A DNA stretch of 64,000 nt from Capra hircus (GCF_001704415.2 NC_030814.1:76935121-76999120); one strand, 5' to 3'. Counted from the first letter of the stretch, positions 36,632-48,482 are shown. The notes: a model not told the origin generated them from the sequence alone. Numbers and translations are program-made.

Positions 36632-36641
36632 TGTTTCACTT

Positions 36642-37809
36642 ATCTCTGTTTAATTTTCAAATTTAATTGTGCTTTTTGTCTTTCTGACTCAGAGATTGAC
36701 TTTATTAGATATCTCAAAACAGTCATCACTTAAAAATGTTTTTACTGGCAATCAAATGGTATGTTGGCATAAATTTGGGGTCTTTAATTGTTTTCTCCCC
36801 TAATCTTTGTGTTGAGTCCTGTAGGAGATGTCATTTTGCTGTTTGAAGAACATTCAGCTTTATCTGGTTTGCTCTTTCTATTTACTTGTTTTCCCTTTTT
36901 TGTTGATTTTTTTGCTGTTCCAAGGCTAGGCCAACAGCTAGGAAGTCCCAGAAACCTGAGCTGTGCAGGAGTTTCATGTGATGACAGCCATAGTTTAAAT
37001 TTTTTGCATAAAATATTCATATAAGTTAGACTTTGTAGCTTATCTAAAAATATCACACTTTTGACTTATAATGTATTATTAATAAATACTGTGACTTAGA
37101 AACTCATCTCTAGTAGTATTAGAACCAAATTACCTAGTCCCATACCTATACTCATAGAAAATAACATATAACAAGGTAGTGCCGTGATGAAAGAATGTCA
37201 GAAAATATGTAGTGATTAAGCAAAACCCATAATCCTTCTTTGGCCAGTGTTATTTATTTTATTTTTTTGCTCTTTTCAGTTTTGTTTTTAATTTGGACTA
37301 CATGAGTTACCTAGAGCAGGTACTGTAAGACATTTTAAGACATTTTAAAACATAAAAAGATTGGTAATGATGGTTCTGGCTAATACTGGTATTAACCTTT
37401 CTAACATATACATCATAGCATTTATCCCACAGGCTGTGTCCTTTAGAGAATGATATTTAAAAACCTAATGAGAATTAATTGAGTCCTTTAAGAAAAGGGA
37501 GTTTGGAGGAAGTTGAAATAGAAGAAAACACCTTCATCTATCCAGGAAAACATAAAGAGAGCCTGAATGAAGTCGAGGGGCAGTGAACCATGTGGGAGGA
37601 GTGGATTTGAAGGTTGTGGGGGACGAGAAAAACAGAAAACTGTGACTCGAATATATTTGGGTTGGTGGGCAAAGATCATGAGTTCAAATCCATTACTTAC
37701 TTGAGACCTAGGAGTGCCAATCTGGTGCTCTGAAGAAAGGATGGAGTGGATCTTGACAAGTGGAAAGTTACTGATATACACATGATATGAGATATAGGAC
37801 CTTAATTCT
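36642..37809. other. No recognised feature
   Basis: Unassigned. The 90-residue minus frame at 36784-37056 has a Lys/Ser-rich middle and no family signature. Confidence 0.5.
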
Positions 37810-37810
37810 A

Positions 37811-37823
37811 AAGTATGTGATAC
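37811..37823. repeat. TSD, 5' side of L1 (13 bp)
   Basis: AAGTATGTGATAC. It matches AAGTATATGATAC at 39071-39083 with one mismatch. Confidence 0.85.
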
Positions 37824-38512
37824 GATGAACATTGAGGTAAATGTGTCTGTTTCAATTCTGGTTTCCTCAGTGTGTATGCCCAGCAGTGGGATTGCTGGGT
37901 CATAAGGCAGTTCTATTTCCAGTTTTTTAAGGAATCTCCACATTGTTCTCCATAGTGGCTGTACTAGTTTCCATTCCCACCAACAGTGCAAGAGTGTTCC
38001 TTTTCTCCACACCCTCTCCAGCATTTATTGCTTGTAGACTTTTGGATCGCAGCCATTCTGACTGGCATGAAATGGTACCTCATTGTGGTTTTGATTTGCA
38101 TTTCTCTGATAATGAGTGATGTTGAGCATCTTTTCATGTGTTTGTTAGCCATCTGTATGTCTTCTTTGGAGAAATGTCTGTTTAGTTCTTTGGCCCATTT
38201 TTTGATTGGGTCGTTTGTTTTTCTGGAATTGAGCTGCAGGAGTTGCTTGTATATTTTTGAGATTAGTTGTTTGTCAGTTGCTTTATTTGCTATTATTTTC
38301 TCCCATTCAGAAGGCTGTCTTTTCACCTTGCTTATGGTTTCCTTTGTTGTGCAGAAGCTTTTAATTTCAATTAGATCCCATTTGTTTATTTTTGCTTTTA
38401 TTTCCAATATTCTTGGAGGTGGATCATAGAGGATCCTGCTGTGATTTATGCTGGAGAGTGTTTTGCCTATGTTCTCCTCTAGGAGTTTTATAGTTTCTGG
38501 TCTTACATTATA
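37824..38512 (-). pseudogene. L1 ORF2 C-terminal part, inverted
   Basis: Minus-strand coding from NVRPETIKLLEENIGKTLSS through KRQPSEWEKIIANKATDKQ and the Cys-rich CWRGCGEKE to ELPYDPAIPLLGIHTEETRI and FTSMFIV at the far end. The next ORF2 residues (IARTWKQP) open the plus-strand part. A frameshift within the Cys-rich segment (near 38000) breaks the frame. No endonuclease or polymerase motifs are included. Confidence 0.92.
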
Positions 38513-39070
38513 GCCAGGACATGGAAGCAACCTAGATGTCCATCAGCAGATGAATGGATAAGAAAGCTGTGGTACATATACACGATGGAGTATTACTCAG
38601 CCATTGAAAAAAATACATTTGAATCAGTTCTAATGAGGTGGATGAAAGTGGAGCCGATTATAGAGTGAAGTAAGCCAGAACGAAAAACACCAATACAGTA
38701 TACTAACACATATATATGGAATTTAAAAAGATGGTAACAATAACTTTGCATGCAAGACAGCAAAAGAGACACAGATGTATAGAACAGTCTTTTGGACTCT
38801 GTGGGAGAGGGAGAGGGTGGAATGATTTGGGAGAATGGCATTGAAACATGTATAATATCATATAAGAAATGAATCACCAGTCCAGGTTTGATGCAGGATA
38901 CAGGATGCTTGGGCCTGGTGCACTGGGATGACCCAGAGAGATGGTATGAGGAGGGAGGTTGGGGGGGGGGGTCAGGATTGGGAACACGTGTACACCCATG
39001 ACAGATTCATGTTGATATATGGCAAAATGAATACAGTATTGTAAAGTAAAATAAAGTAAAATAATTAAAA
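37824..39070 (+). mobile_element. L1 with inverted 5' end and TSD
   Basis: Sense L1 insertion of about 1.25 kb. The 3' part (38513-39070) carries the ORF2 end (coding IARTWKQPRCPSADEWIRK-like residues), the 3' UTR and an A-rich tail. The 5' part (37824-38512) is inverted. The junction near 38512 joins ORF2 positions that are nearly adjacent, as in twin priming. The 3' TSD at 39071 overlaps the first bases of the MaLR LTR. Confidence 0.92.
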
Positions 39071-39077
39071 AAGTATA

Positions 39078-39478
39078 TGATACAGACTTAATTTTGTCCC
39101 CACCAAAATTCATTTGTTGAAACTCTAGCCTCCATTCTGACTGTATTTGAAAAGAGGGTCTATACAGAGGAATGGATGTTAAATGAGGTTATAAGTGTGG
39201 GACCCTGATCCAGTAGGATTAGTGTCCTTATTAGAAGAGATATTAGAGATTCATTTTTTTCTCTCATTCTGCACATATTTGCAGTGGAAAGACCATGTGA
39301 GGACATAGTGAAAGGTCAGCCATCTGCAAACCAGGAAAAGAGATATCACCAGTAACTGAATGTCCAGAACATTAATCTTGACCTTTCCAGCCTCCAACAC
39401 AGTGAAAAATAAATTTCTGTAGTTTAAGCCACCCAGTTTGTGATGGTATTTTGTTATGGCAGCCCAATGTAGCATATG
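39078..39478 (+). mobile_element. MaLR LTR (MST/MLT1 type)
   Basis: Solitary LTR. It starts TGATA… followed by 'ttttgtccccacc', has 'gtgtccttattagaagagat' in the middle and ends 'cctccaacacagtgaaaaataaatttctgtagtttaag' with 'cacccagtttgtgatgg' and 'ggcagcccaatgtagc'. Better preserved than the one at 19561. Confidence 0.82.
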
Positions 39479-39973
39479 AATAGAAAGGATTTCCAAGGGA
39501 AAGTGGGAATCATGAGAACAACTGAGTAAGAAATAACCCTTGGAAGATTTAATTTTACTATTTTGGTAGGTTTGATAGGTAGGTTCCAGCTATCAGCTGA
39601 AATCTTTTAGAAATAGTGAGGGGATAGTAATACACCAATAGCAAAGAATGTATTTTTAAAAAATTAATAGCTTTCCTAAACACTATTAATTACCAGATAG
39701 AAAATAAAGTGACTAGAGAATTACATACACAGTTTAAAGAAAAGAAAGTAAAAAATACATATTTACTTAAATAGTAATTGTCAGTATATAATACAATTAT
39801 AAAACTTTGCTTAGAATATAAAAGAATATCTAAATGTTCTAATCCATAAATGCATTAAATTGTCTATTTTTTTATTAGAAAAACTTACTGCTATAATGTT
39901 GCTAATTATTTAATAAACAATAGCATTACTGAAATTCTAGCCAAAATACATATCATCAGGGCTTTGTTTCAGA
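39479..39973. other. No recognised feature
   Basis: AT-rich spacer. Nothing recognised. Confidence 0.5.
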
Positions 39974-40670
39974 TCAGTTCAGTTCAGGTGCTTAGTCATG
40001 TCTGACTCTCTGCAACCCCAAGGACTGCAGCATGCCAGGCTTCCCTGTGCATTACCAACTCCCAGAGTTTACTCAAACTCATGTCCATTGAGTCGGTGAT
40101 GCCATCCAACCATCTCATCCTCGGTCATCCCCTTCTTCTCCCACCTTTATCTTTCCCAGCATCAGGGTCTTTTCCAATGAGTCACTTCTTCAAATCAGGA
40201 GGCCAAAGTATTAGAATTTCAGCTTCAGCATCTGTCCTTCCAATGAATATTCAGGATTGATTTCCTTTAGGATGGACTGGTTGGATCTCCTTGCAGTCCA
40301 AGGGAATCTCAAGAGTCTTCAACACTACAGTTCAAAAGCATCAATTCTTCAGCACTCAGCTTTGTTTATAGATCAACTTTCACATCCCTACATGACCACT
40401 GGAAAAACCATAGCTTTGACTAGACTGATTTTTTAGCAAAGTAATGTCTCTGCTCTTGAATATGCTGTCTAGGTTGGTTGTAACTTTTCTTCCAAGGAGC
40501 AAGCATTTTTTAATTTCATGCCTGTAGTCACCATCTGCAGTGATTTTGGAGTCCAAGAAAATAAAGCCTGTCACTGTTTCCATTGTTTCCCCATCTATTT
40601 GCCATGAAGTGATGGGACCAGATGCCATAATCTTAGTTTTCTGAATGTTGAGTTTTAAGCCAACTTTTTT
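39974..40670 (-). mobile_element. BovB LINE, 5'-truncated
   Basis: Antisense, about 700 bp, from tail repeats (left) to the region coding KLNIQKTKIMASGPITSWQI-like residues (right). Minus-strand frame 40380-40628 covers ASGPITSWQIDGETMETVTG. The right end passes into a T/G-rich stretch. Confidence 0.95.
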
Positions 40671-41628
40671 TGGTTTTTTTTTGGTCCTTTCTTTCAGATA
40701 ATTAATTGTATATTTTATTTAATAAATTAACAAAGATTTTTAAAAAAATGTATGTTCGAAAGAATGAGAATTTTCATGCATTATGGGAGAAAGGCAAATT
40801 GCAGCAACTTACCTCTATACAATTTTGAAAATAGAATAGATCTTGGACATTTGCACACTCTAGCCCTGTGATATTAGTCTGTAGGAATGCTTAGGACTAA
40901 ATGCAAAGTGCTATGTACAGAATGGTATACACATTGTTTCTTTAAAGACTTTCCTAAAAGCAGCTTGACTATTTAACAGTATGAGAATCACTAGATAAAT
41001 TCATGTAATGAGATACCCATTTATTAAAAATAACTAGCTAAGGTTACTTAAATAAAGTCAGTTAATTATACTTAATTACTAATAACTAATCTTATTTGGA
41101 AATATGTTCATATTTTCATGTTATATATCAACAGATTGCAAAAATATGTAGAAGAGTAAACCTTTAAAATACATTTTGTATATATACACAAAAGAAAGCC
41201 TAGAAGCATAGGTATCAAATTAATAACAATGGATTCTGTGTGACAAATATTTTCTCTGTGTATATTTTGTATTTTAAAAACTTGAGAATATATGTATCTT
41301 ATAAAACAGCATATTGTGTTTACGAGAATAAAAATTCTCAGTCAGTCTAATATGGGTCGGAGACAAAAAATATTAGGGAAAAAAGGAAATAGGGATTTAG
41401 GTAGAATCCATGGAATAAAGATGATGTTAAATCAGGAAAAGGAAACTTTAATGAATGATGGAGGGGAAATAAAGAGTGTCCATTGCTTTTTCATTTGTTC
41501 AGTGCTTGGAACATGCCTACCACCCATCTATGTGTTGAAGGTGGAGAAAGGAACACATACATGTCTTCACATTGAAAGAAATGAGCTTGCAAGTTAGAAA
41601 CAGGGTGTCTGATAGATCATGATATCAA
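40671..41628. other. No recognised feature
   Basis: AT-rich. The 101-residue frame at 41292-41597 has no motif I know and no supporting context. Confidence 0.5.
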
Positions 41629-41818
41629 CAGGGGTCCCCAAACTCTGGAATCTATTGCCAGATGACCTGAGGTGAAGCTGATATAATAATAATAAAATAA
41701 AGTACACAATAAATGTATGTGCTTGAATCATTCCCAAACCATCCCCTCTACCTCAATCCATGGAAAAATTGTCTTCCATGAAACTTGTCCCTGGTGCTAA
41801 AAAGGTTGGGGACCACTG
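41629..41818 (+). mobile_element. MER1-like hAT MITE
   Basis: Inverted termini CAGGGGTCCCCAA (left) and the complement of CAGTGGTCCCCAA (right). The 'ataataataaaataaagtacacaataaatg' and 'tggaaaaattgtcttccatgaaac' segments match the MER1-type non-autonomous hAT-Charlie element. About 190 bp, internally deleted. No clean 8-bp TSD. Confidence 0.82.
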
Positions 41819-41994
41819 ATTTATAATACTTGCTTAAGATAGTGTGGGGGCAGTGGAGATAAATGAAATGGGTGAACTTAAGACATATTTTGGACAAGAT
41901 ATGGATAAGACATATTTAGATGAGAACTCACAGTTCTTGCTGACAGGCAGATCATGGGGAAGAGGAGAAGGGAATTATTTGTTGTTATCTACTA

Positions 41995-43463
41995 CTAAAC
42001 AAAGCTAGTGAAGGTGATGGAATTCCAATTGAGCTATTTCAAATCCTGAAAGATGATGTTGTGAAAGTGCTGCATTCAATATGCCAGTAAATTTGGAAAA
42101 TTTAGCAGTGGCCACAGGACTGGAAAAGGTCAGTTTTCATTCCAATCACAAAGAAAGGCAATGCTAAAGAATGTTCAAACTACCACACAATTGCAATCAT
42201 CTCACACGCTAGTAAAGTAATGCTCAAAATTCTCCAAGCCAGGCTTCAGCAATACATGAAACAAAAATTCCAGATGTTCAAGCTGGTTTTAGAAAAGGCA
42301 GAGGAACCAGAGATCAAATTGCCAACATCCGCTGGATCATCGAAAAGGCAAGAGAGTTCCAGAAAAATATCTATTTCTACTTTATTGACTTTGCCAATGC
42401 CTTTGACTGTGTGGATCACAATAAACTGTGGAAAATTCTGAAAGAGAATTTTCAGACCTGTCTGAAAGACCTGACCTGTCTCTTGAGAAACATATATGCA
42501 GGTCAGGAAGCAACAGTTAGAACTGGACATGGAACAACAGACTGGTTCCAAATAGGAAAAGGAGTGCGTCAAGGCTGTATATTGTCACCCTGCTAATTTA
42601 ACTTCTATGCAGAGTACATCATGAGAAACGCTGGGCTGGAAGAAGCACAAGCTGGAATCAAGATTGCCGGGAGAAATATCAATAACCTCAGATATGCAGA
42701 TGACACCACTCTTATGGCAGAAAGGGAAGAGAAACTAAAAAGCCTCTTGATGAAAGTGAAAGAGGAGAGTGAAAAAGTTGGCTTAAAGCTCAACATTCAG
42801 AAAACAAAGATCATGGCATCTGGTCCCATCACTTCATGGGAAATAGATGGGGAAACAGTGTCAGACTTTATTTTTGGGGGCTCCAAAATCACTTCAGATG
42901 GTGACTGCAGCCATGAAATTAAAAGACGCTTACTCCTTGGAGGGAAAGTTATGACCAACCTAGACAGTGTATAGAAAAGCAGAGACATTACTTTGCCAAC
43001 AAAGGCCCATCTAGTCAAGGCTGTGGTTTTTCCAGTAGTCATGTATGGATGTGAGAGTTGGACTGTGAAGAAAGCTGAGTGCCGAAGAATTGATGCTTTT
43101 AAACTGTGGTGTTGGAGAAGACTCTTGAGAGTCCCTTGGACTGCAAGGAGATCCAACAATTCCATTCTAAAGGAGACCAGTCCTGGGTGTTCATTGAAAG
43201 GATTGATGCTGAAGCTGAAACTCCAATCCTTTGGCCATCTCATGCGAAGAATTGACTCATTGGAAAAGACCCTGATGCTGGGAGGGAGTGGGGGCAGGAG
43301 GAGAAGGGGACGACAGAGGATGAGATGGCTGGATGGCATCACTGACTCGATGGACATGAGTTTGAGTGAACTCCGGGAGTTGGTGATGGACAGGGAGGCC
43401 TGGCGTGCTGTGATTTATGGGGTTTCAAATAGTCGGACACGACTGAGCTACTGAACTGAACTG
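41995..43463 (+). mobile_element. BovB LINE, 5'-truncated
   Basis: Sense, about 1.47 kb, from the segment before RT (coding NKASEGDGIPIELFQILK-like residues) to the tail repeats CTGAACTGAACTGA. Catalytic-box DNA encodes YADD in the frame at 42621-42974. A premature stop (TAA after SPC near 42592) separates the motif B region (GVRQGCILSPC) from it. A second stop at 42972 and frameshifts follow. A Bov-tA SINE is inserted directly at its 3' end. Confidence 0.96.
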
Positions 43464-43474
43464 AAAGTTAATAA

Positions 43475-43679
43475 TGGGCTTCCCAGGTGGCTCAGTGGAT
43501 AAAGAATCTGCCTGCAAAGACGCTGGAGATGTGTGTTCGATTCCTAGGTCAGGAAAATCCCCTGGAAGAGGGCATGGCTTCTTGCTTGGAGTATCAATCC
43601 CGTGGACAGAGGAGCCTGGAAGGTTATAGTCCATAGGTCGCAAAGAGTTGGACACAACTGAAGCGACTGAGTACAGCAC
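43475..43679 (+). mobile_element. Bov-tA SINE with 11-bp TSD
   Basis: Full-length sense SINE between AAAGTTAATAA (43464-43474) and AAAGTTAGTAA (43680-43690). The first TSD copy begins right at the last base of the BovB tail. Confidence 0.95.
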
Positions 43680-43690
43680 AAAGTTAGTAA

Positions 43691-44057
43691 CACAGAGAGA
43701 GAGACATTTCAAAAGTTAAATTTTGGATGTCCTAAATGTAGAATAGTGATTAGGTCCAGTAAGATTGTTGGATAAAAATGCTGGAAGCTTAACTGTGGAG
43801 TAAATGCTGGATATAGAGATTTAGAAAATTATAAAATAATCATACATCTATTAGATTTAAGAAATTGAATGAGATCACTTAAAAGGAGAATGTAGCTGGC
43901 AAAGGGCTCAACCTTGGACTACTCAAATATAGAGAGTATTTCAGAAGAAAAAGCCTGCCTAGGTAAGGAAATGAACAAAAAGAAAGACAGGAGAGTGTTC
44001 ACAAAAGTCATGAAAACAAAAACTTAGGAAATAAAACATAGTGCATTGGGCTAACTA
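43691..44057. other. No recognised feature
   Basis: Spacer between two SINEs. Nothing recognised. Confidence 0.5.
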
Positions 44058-44166
44058 CTAGGGGGAGCTAGTGGTAAAGAATCTGCCTGCCAATGCAGGA
44101 GACCTAAGAGACACGGGTTCGATCCCTGAGTCTAGAAGATCTCCTTGAAGGGGAAATAGCAACCCA
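44058..44166 (+). mobile_element. Bov-tA SINE, 3' half missing
   Basis: tRNA-derived head with B-box-like GGGTTCGATCC and the first part of the body, ending at 'gaaatagcaaccca'. The remaining body and tail are absent, and Tigger sequence starts at once. Confidence 0.87.
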
Positions 44167-44620
44167 TTTTATTGAGTTTTGCAGATATTGTATTTTTTTA
44201 AATTGAATTTTCATGAAAACCCTGAGTTGAACAAGTCTATTTACCATTTCACCAACAGCATTTTCCCACTTTGTACCTCTGTGTCACATTTTGGTAATTC
44301 TCATAATATTTAAAACTTTTTCATTATTGATATATTTCTTACAATCATCTATGATCAATGATTTTTGATATTACTTTTACAAAATGCGTATAGCTCACTG
44401 AAGGCTTGTATGATAGCAGTTTCTAGCAACAAAGTATTTTTAAATTAAGGTATATACATTGTTTATTTGATATACTATGATTGCACACTTAATAGACTAC
44501 AGTATAGTGTGAACTTAGCTTTGTGTGCTCTGGGATACCAGAAAAATTCACATGACTTGCTTTATTGTGATATTCCCTTTATAGTGGAACCAAACTTGTA
44601 ATACCTTCGAGGTATGCTTA
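44166..44620 (+). mobile_element. Tigger1 deletion derivative
   Basis: About 190 bp of the 5' non-coding end ('tcacattttggtaattctcataatattt') joined near 44385 to about 240 bp of the 3' end ('aaagtatttttaaattaagg', ending in terminal repeat 'gaggtatgctta'). The transposase gene is entirely deleted. The outermost 5' terminal repeat is missing, replaced by the truncated SINE. Confidence 0.82.
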
Positions 44621-45020
44621 TAATGTCTACTGGTATATTAAGTACTCAGATGCAGGAACAACGGAGGTGGAGAGTTAGGTTCAACCAGGTTTAGGATGTT
44701 TCTGAGTACTGTAGAAGAGAAGTGCTTGAGGGTGCTTGCAAGGCAGTAAATATCATAAGAGCACAATCTAAGCTAGGTCGGTAGAGAAGTGACAGGAGAC
44801 TATTGATGATAAATGATAATGATAATATCAGGTATTAATAGACCTAAGACCTTAATTCAAAAATAGAGTAGGTGGACTGCAAGAACCCACTAAGGTTGGT
44901 AGAAACTGGGGAGTTCGTCATCTGATTTTGGGAGACTGACTGGAAAGGTGGCATTGGAGGAAAAGACAGGTATACAAATGAATAAAAGAAATGAGAATCC
45001 AGGAAGCTACATGCCCTGCA
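44621..45020. other. No recognised feature
   Basis: Spacer. Nothing recognised. Confidence 0.45.
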
Positions 45021-45062
45021 TCAGTTCAGTTCAATTCAGTTGCTCAGTCGTGTCCGACTCTC
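45021..45062 (-). mobile_element. BovB tail fragment (about 42 bp)
   Basis: Only tail repeats and 'gttgctcagtcgtgtccgactct' are present. It looks like another extreme 5' truncation, though I see no clear TSD. Confidence 0.75.
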
Positions 45063-46489
45063 AAATCACAACCACCACCCCCCCAAAAAAAATGATAAGG
45101 AGTTTAGAGAAAGAGAGACAGTGTTACCTGGAAGTAAAATATTCACTGACTTAGGGGAAGTGACCTGGAAGGAAGTACAGACATTCAAACAAAGATGAGT
45201 ACCTGGCATTGTGCTTTTGAAGAAAGAAAGAGGAGAATATATCAGAAGCTGAATCCTAGAACCTGCATTACTCATTTCCAAAGCTCCTGTGCATATGACA
45301 CTTCCCATCTCAATTGAGACCAATACTATCTTTCCAGTTGCTTAAAGTTAAACCAAAGTCCCCTTAATTGTCCTTGACTTGTTGAACTATGCAGAAGCCT
45401 TAATTAATCTGTTAATAATAGGACATTTAAACTTGGAATTCTATAAATCCAAGGATTGGGTGAGGGATTCTTGGATAGGTTACATATTTATTAGTCAGAA
45501 AGTTTACTGTTTATCAGACAAGGCTTGGTCATAACTTAATGAGGATAATCACCCCTCCTCCAAACTGTCTCACACACATGAGGTGTCTGAGAAGCAGAGC
45601 CTCTACACCAGGAGTTCTATTAGAAGCTGAATCCTCAGGCATATCAAGTAAGGTAAGAATATATGGACAACATATTCCAAGAAGAAGCTGAAATATAGAG
45701 GATGCTTCTGATCACCAGATGAGTATTCTAAAGGGCATACTGTAAAAATAAGAGTAGAGAGGAATGAGGTTTAGAGGAAACTGGAATGTGCCCAACAGGA
45801 TAAGAATGAAAGGACCCAGTGACAGCAGATGGCACAGAGGCTTGGATCTCTAGGAATAATGAGGTAAATACTTACTATTAAGTTCAGTTTCCTCTGAAGA
45901 TGGATTGATTTTAGTTTCCTTGAGAGTGCTGGCAATCAGTGTTAGAATTCTACAGATTTAGTTATTTTGGTATTGAACAATGAGGAAACAAAATGCATTG
46001 CATGCAGGAGGAGGGGATTTTGAGTCTTCAGATTCAGAGTTACTGCTTCCAAAATGCAGGTGGTCTTTTGTGTCTATGTATAGCCCAATGGGCATAGCTT
46101 AAATTAGATAAATATGGTTCATAAGGTGTGGAAAGAAGAGAAATGTCACATTTGAGAGGCAATGAGGAAGATTACAAGATTCAAATGATCATGAAGGCTG
46201 ACTCTATTATCACTGTCTTCATATTACAGTGGCCCCAGAAAGATTAGGACTATTTGAGGAAGGTTCTGAGGGGTGGGAACTGCTGACCAATGTGCATATG
46301 TAATATTCAGGAAGAGAATAAAAAAATCTGAATTAAATGGTCTGATAGAATACATGGATAGAGAAAAGAAGCAACGAAGGCAGGAAAAGTATTGATGGTA
46401 AGAATAAGTAGGGGTGATGAAGTCAGGACCAGAGTTATACACAAGTGGTTACTAGAAAAGAAAGAACTTGGTTCAAATAAACATGCAAC

Positions 46490-46680
46490 ATTTAACATTG
46501 GTAAGCTGCTGTTATGTATCAGACACTCTCCTAGAGTTAACACTAATGTAATTTGTTTAATTCCCATTAGAAAACAAAAACTAGGAGTTGCATATAATTC
46601 TCATCTGTGTTTCATAGATTAGACGATGGAGACTTGGGTCTCACCGCACACCAGGGAGTGGGGCCAGGATTCCCAACTTT
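46490..46680 (-). mobile_element. MIR-like remnant, antisense
   Basis: 'gttatgtatcagacactctcctagagttaac', 'gtaatttgtttaattcccatt' and 'tttcatagattagacgatggagacttgg' follow the antisense MIR 3' half. Confidence 0.55.
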
Positions 46681-46812
46681 TCAGCCTGTCTCCATGGCTC
46701 TTGGTCTCTGTCACCAGGAATGCAAAGTAAGGAATTCAAGGGTAGAACAATAAATCAAACAACAGTGTTTTAGTGGAAAAAAATTAACATCTCAGGAATA
46801 TTCTATAATTAG

Positions 46813-46874
46813 TTGAGGAAATAGTATATAGAAAATATTAACATTGAGGAAATAGCATATAGAAAATATTAACA
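46813..46874. repeat. 31-bp tandem duplication
   Basis: Two adjacent copies of a 31-bp unit beginning TTGAGGAAATAG (46813-46843 and 46844-46874), differing at one base. Probably a replication-slippage duplication. Confidence 0.92.
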
Positions 46875-48482
46875 AATTTATGAGGCTACATCAGGATTGC
46901 CATCATAAAGGCAAACTATTGAAAATTTAATTACTTATTTCTCCTATGATGAGAATTTTGATCAGAAAAAATTTATAGACAAGGCTGGTCCCATGGGTAT
47001 GCACCCTGAGAAGTCACAAAGGGCTCTCTGCTTAGAGGAGTCACATGCTTTGTTTAATGCTTTAATGTCACTGGAGCATTGGTCTTACTGCATTTCAAAA
47101 AGGAGACTTGCATTTCATTTTGTATGGGAGGTGCTGTGAATACATAACTGTTCCTATATGTAGATACTGAAATGGTCAACAAAGTATGCCAATATGCCAA
47201 TATATTCAACTCACATTATTTATTCAGCAAAATGAAAACACCAAAAAAGCTTATGGTTGAAGATTTGAAATGTATTCTTGAAACATAAAGAAATGAAATT
47301 TATTGAATGTGCTATGTTCAAAAAGCAGGAGTATACCTCTGGCTCTGAAAATGGGGAGTCAGTTGTAACTAGTTCACAATTATCAAGTACTTTGGAAGAA
47401 TATCTGAATCATTGATAAGGTAAAACTTCTTAAGAGTGTTCCCAGAAGCACTTGCAGTCAAAAAAAAAAAAAAAGATTCAACTTAGTTTCAGAAAGAAAA
47501 TTCACAGAGAAATAAGAAGGCCGTCTCAGAGAATCTGGCAGCTCTACATGGGAAGACAATAAGAGAACAAATGGGAACAGAGAGTAAAAATTCATACCCT
47601 TACAAATCCAGACATTTTCTGGCCTGCAGAAGAGAATTCACCACAATAGGCTAAGTCCTTGAGGGCACATCAATTCAAGTGGATGAGGAAAACATACCAA
47701 ATCTGCTACGTTTTTGCTAATGCCATGTCAGTCATTAGTATGTGGAATGAAAGAATGCCAATTAATCCTGTGGGGGCCCAAGCAGAAATGTATCAGTATA
47801 TGGTGGTGTGTGGTCTGTCAGTAAAATTCCTGTTTCAGTGTATAGAACAATAAAGTACAGAGAAGGGAAAGTCTATTCTGTTCAGTGACATGTTCCTTAT
47901 TATCATGTTCAGAGTGAGGATTTAACACTCCAGGTAAATACAGTTTTATATAAAGGATGCTACAAGGATGGCACTTGGGAGTCAGTTTATAAAACAATGG
48001 AATGACGGTGTATTAAGTTGACAGACGCTTCTGACAACGAACTCTTTGGCTACTCCAAGTTTATCATAATCTTTTTTTTCCCTTTTGACGTCATAAAAAG
48101 ACAAAAAGACTTGCACCTATTGAGTTGAAATTAACCAGATTAAACAGTTTTTCCTTATATTTTCATAGTAAGTTACACATTTTATCATGAAAATGTTATC
48201 TCAGATTTCTATATTATGACACATTTGAGAATAAAAATAGTTGCTAAAAATTTTAAACATCAGGAAATAGGTCAGTTTTTACTGCTTTCTCATTCAAGAA
48301 ACACAGATAACCTCTGAAGTGTCAAAAGGGATTTGTTCACAAACAAAAATGATTTGTTTCCCAACAACTCGGCATTGATTTGTAGACTTCTAATTGGATG
48401 ATGTTGCAGGAATATATTTTGAATATCAGCATACCTAGTTTTGACAAGCAACATTACATATTCAGAATAATGCTTCTTCAAA

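Larger units (their letters stand above)
45063..48482. other. Mostly unassigned region
   Basis: About 3.4 kb. Contains a MIR-like remnant (46490-46680), a 31-bp tandem duplication (46813-46874) and an A16 run near 47460. Short frames (for example 47659-47853, 64 residues) have no recognisable motif. Confidence 0.45.

Noticed and set aside
37986..38429. 147-residue plus-strand frame
   Set aside because: Antisense shadow of the inverted L1 ORF2 segment; near copy of the shadow at 7.1-7.8 kb.
39966..40697. TTTCAGAT repeats as a BovB TSD
   Set aside because: TTTCAGAT occurs on both sides, but about 20 bp of unexplained T/G-rich DNA lies between the BovB end and the right copy. I could not support it as a TSD.
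41292..41597. 101-residue frame
   Set aside because: No motif, no context, AT-rich neighbourhood; most likely a chance frame.
42797..43357. 186-residue minus-strand frame
   Set aside because: Antisense shadow of sense BovB coding. The same LPSPHLLPSIRVFSNES-like words recur behind every BovB copy.
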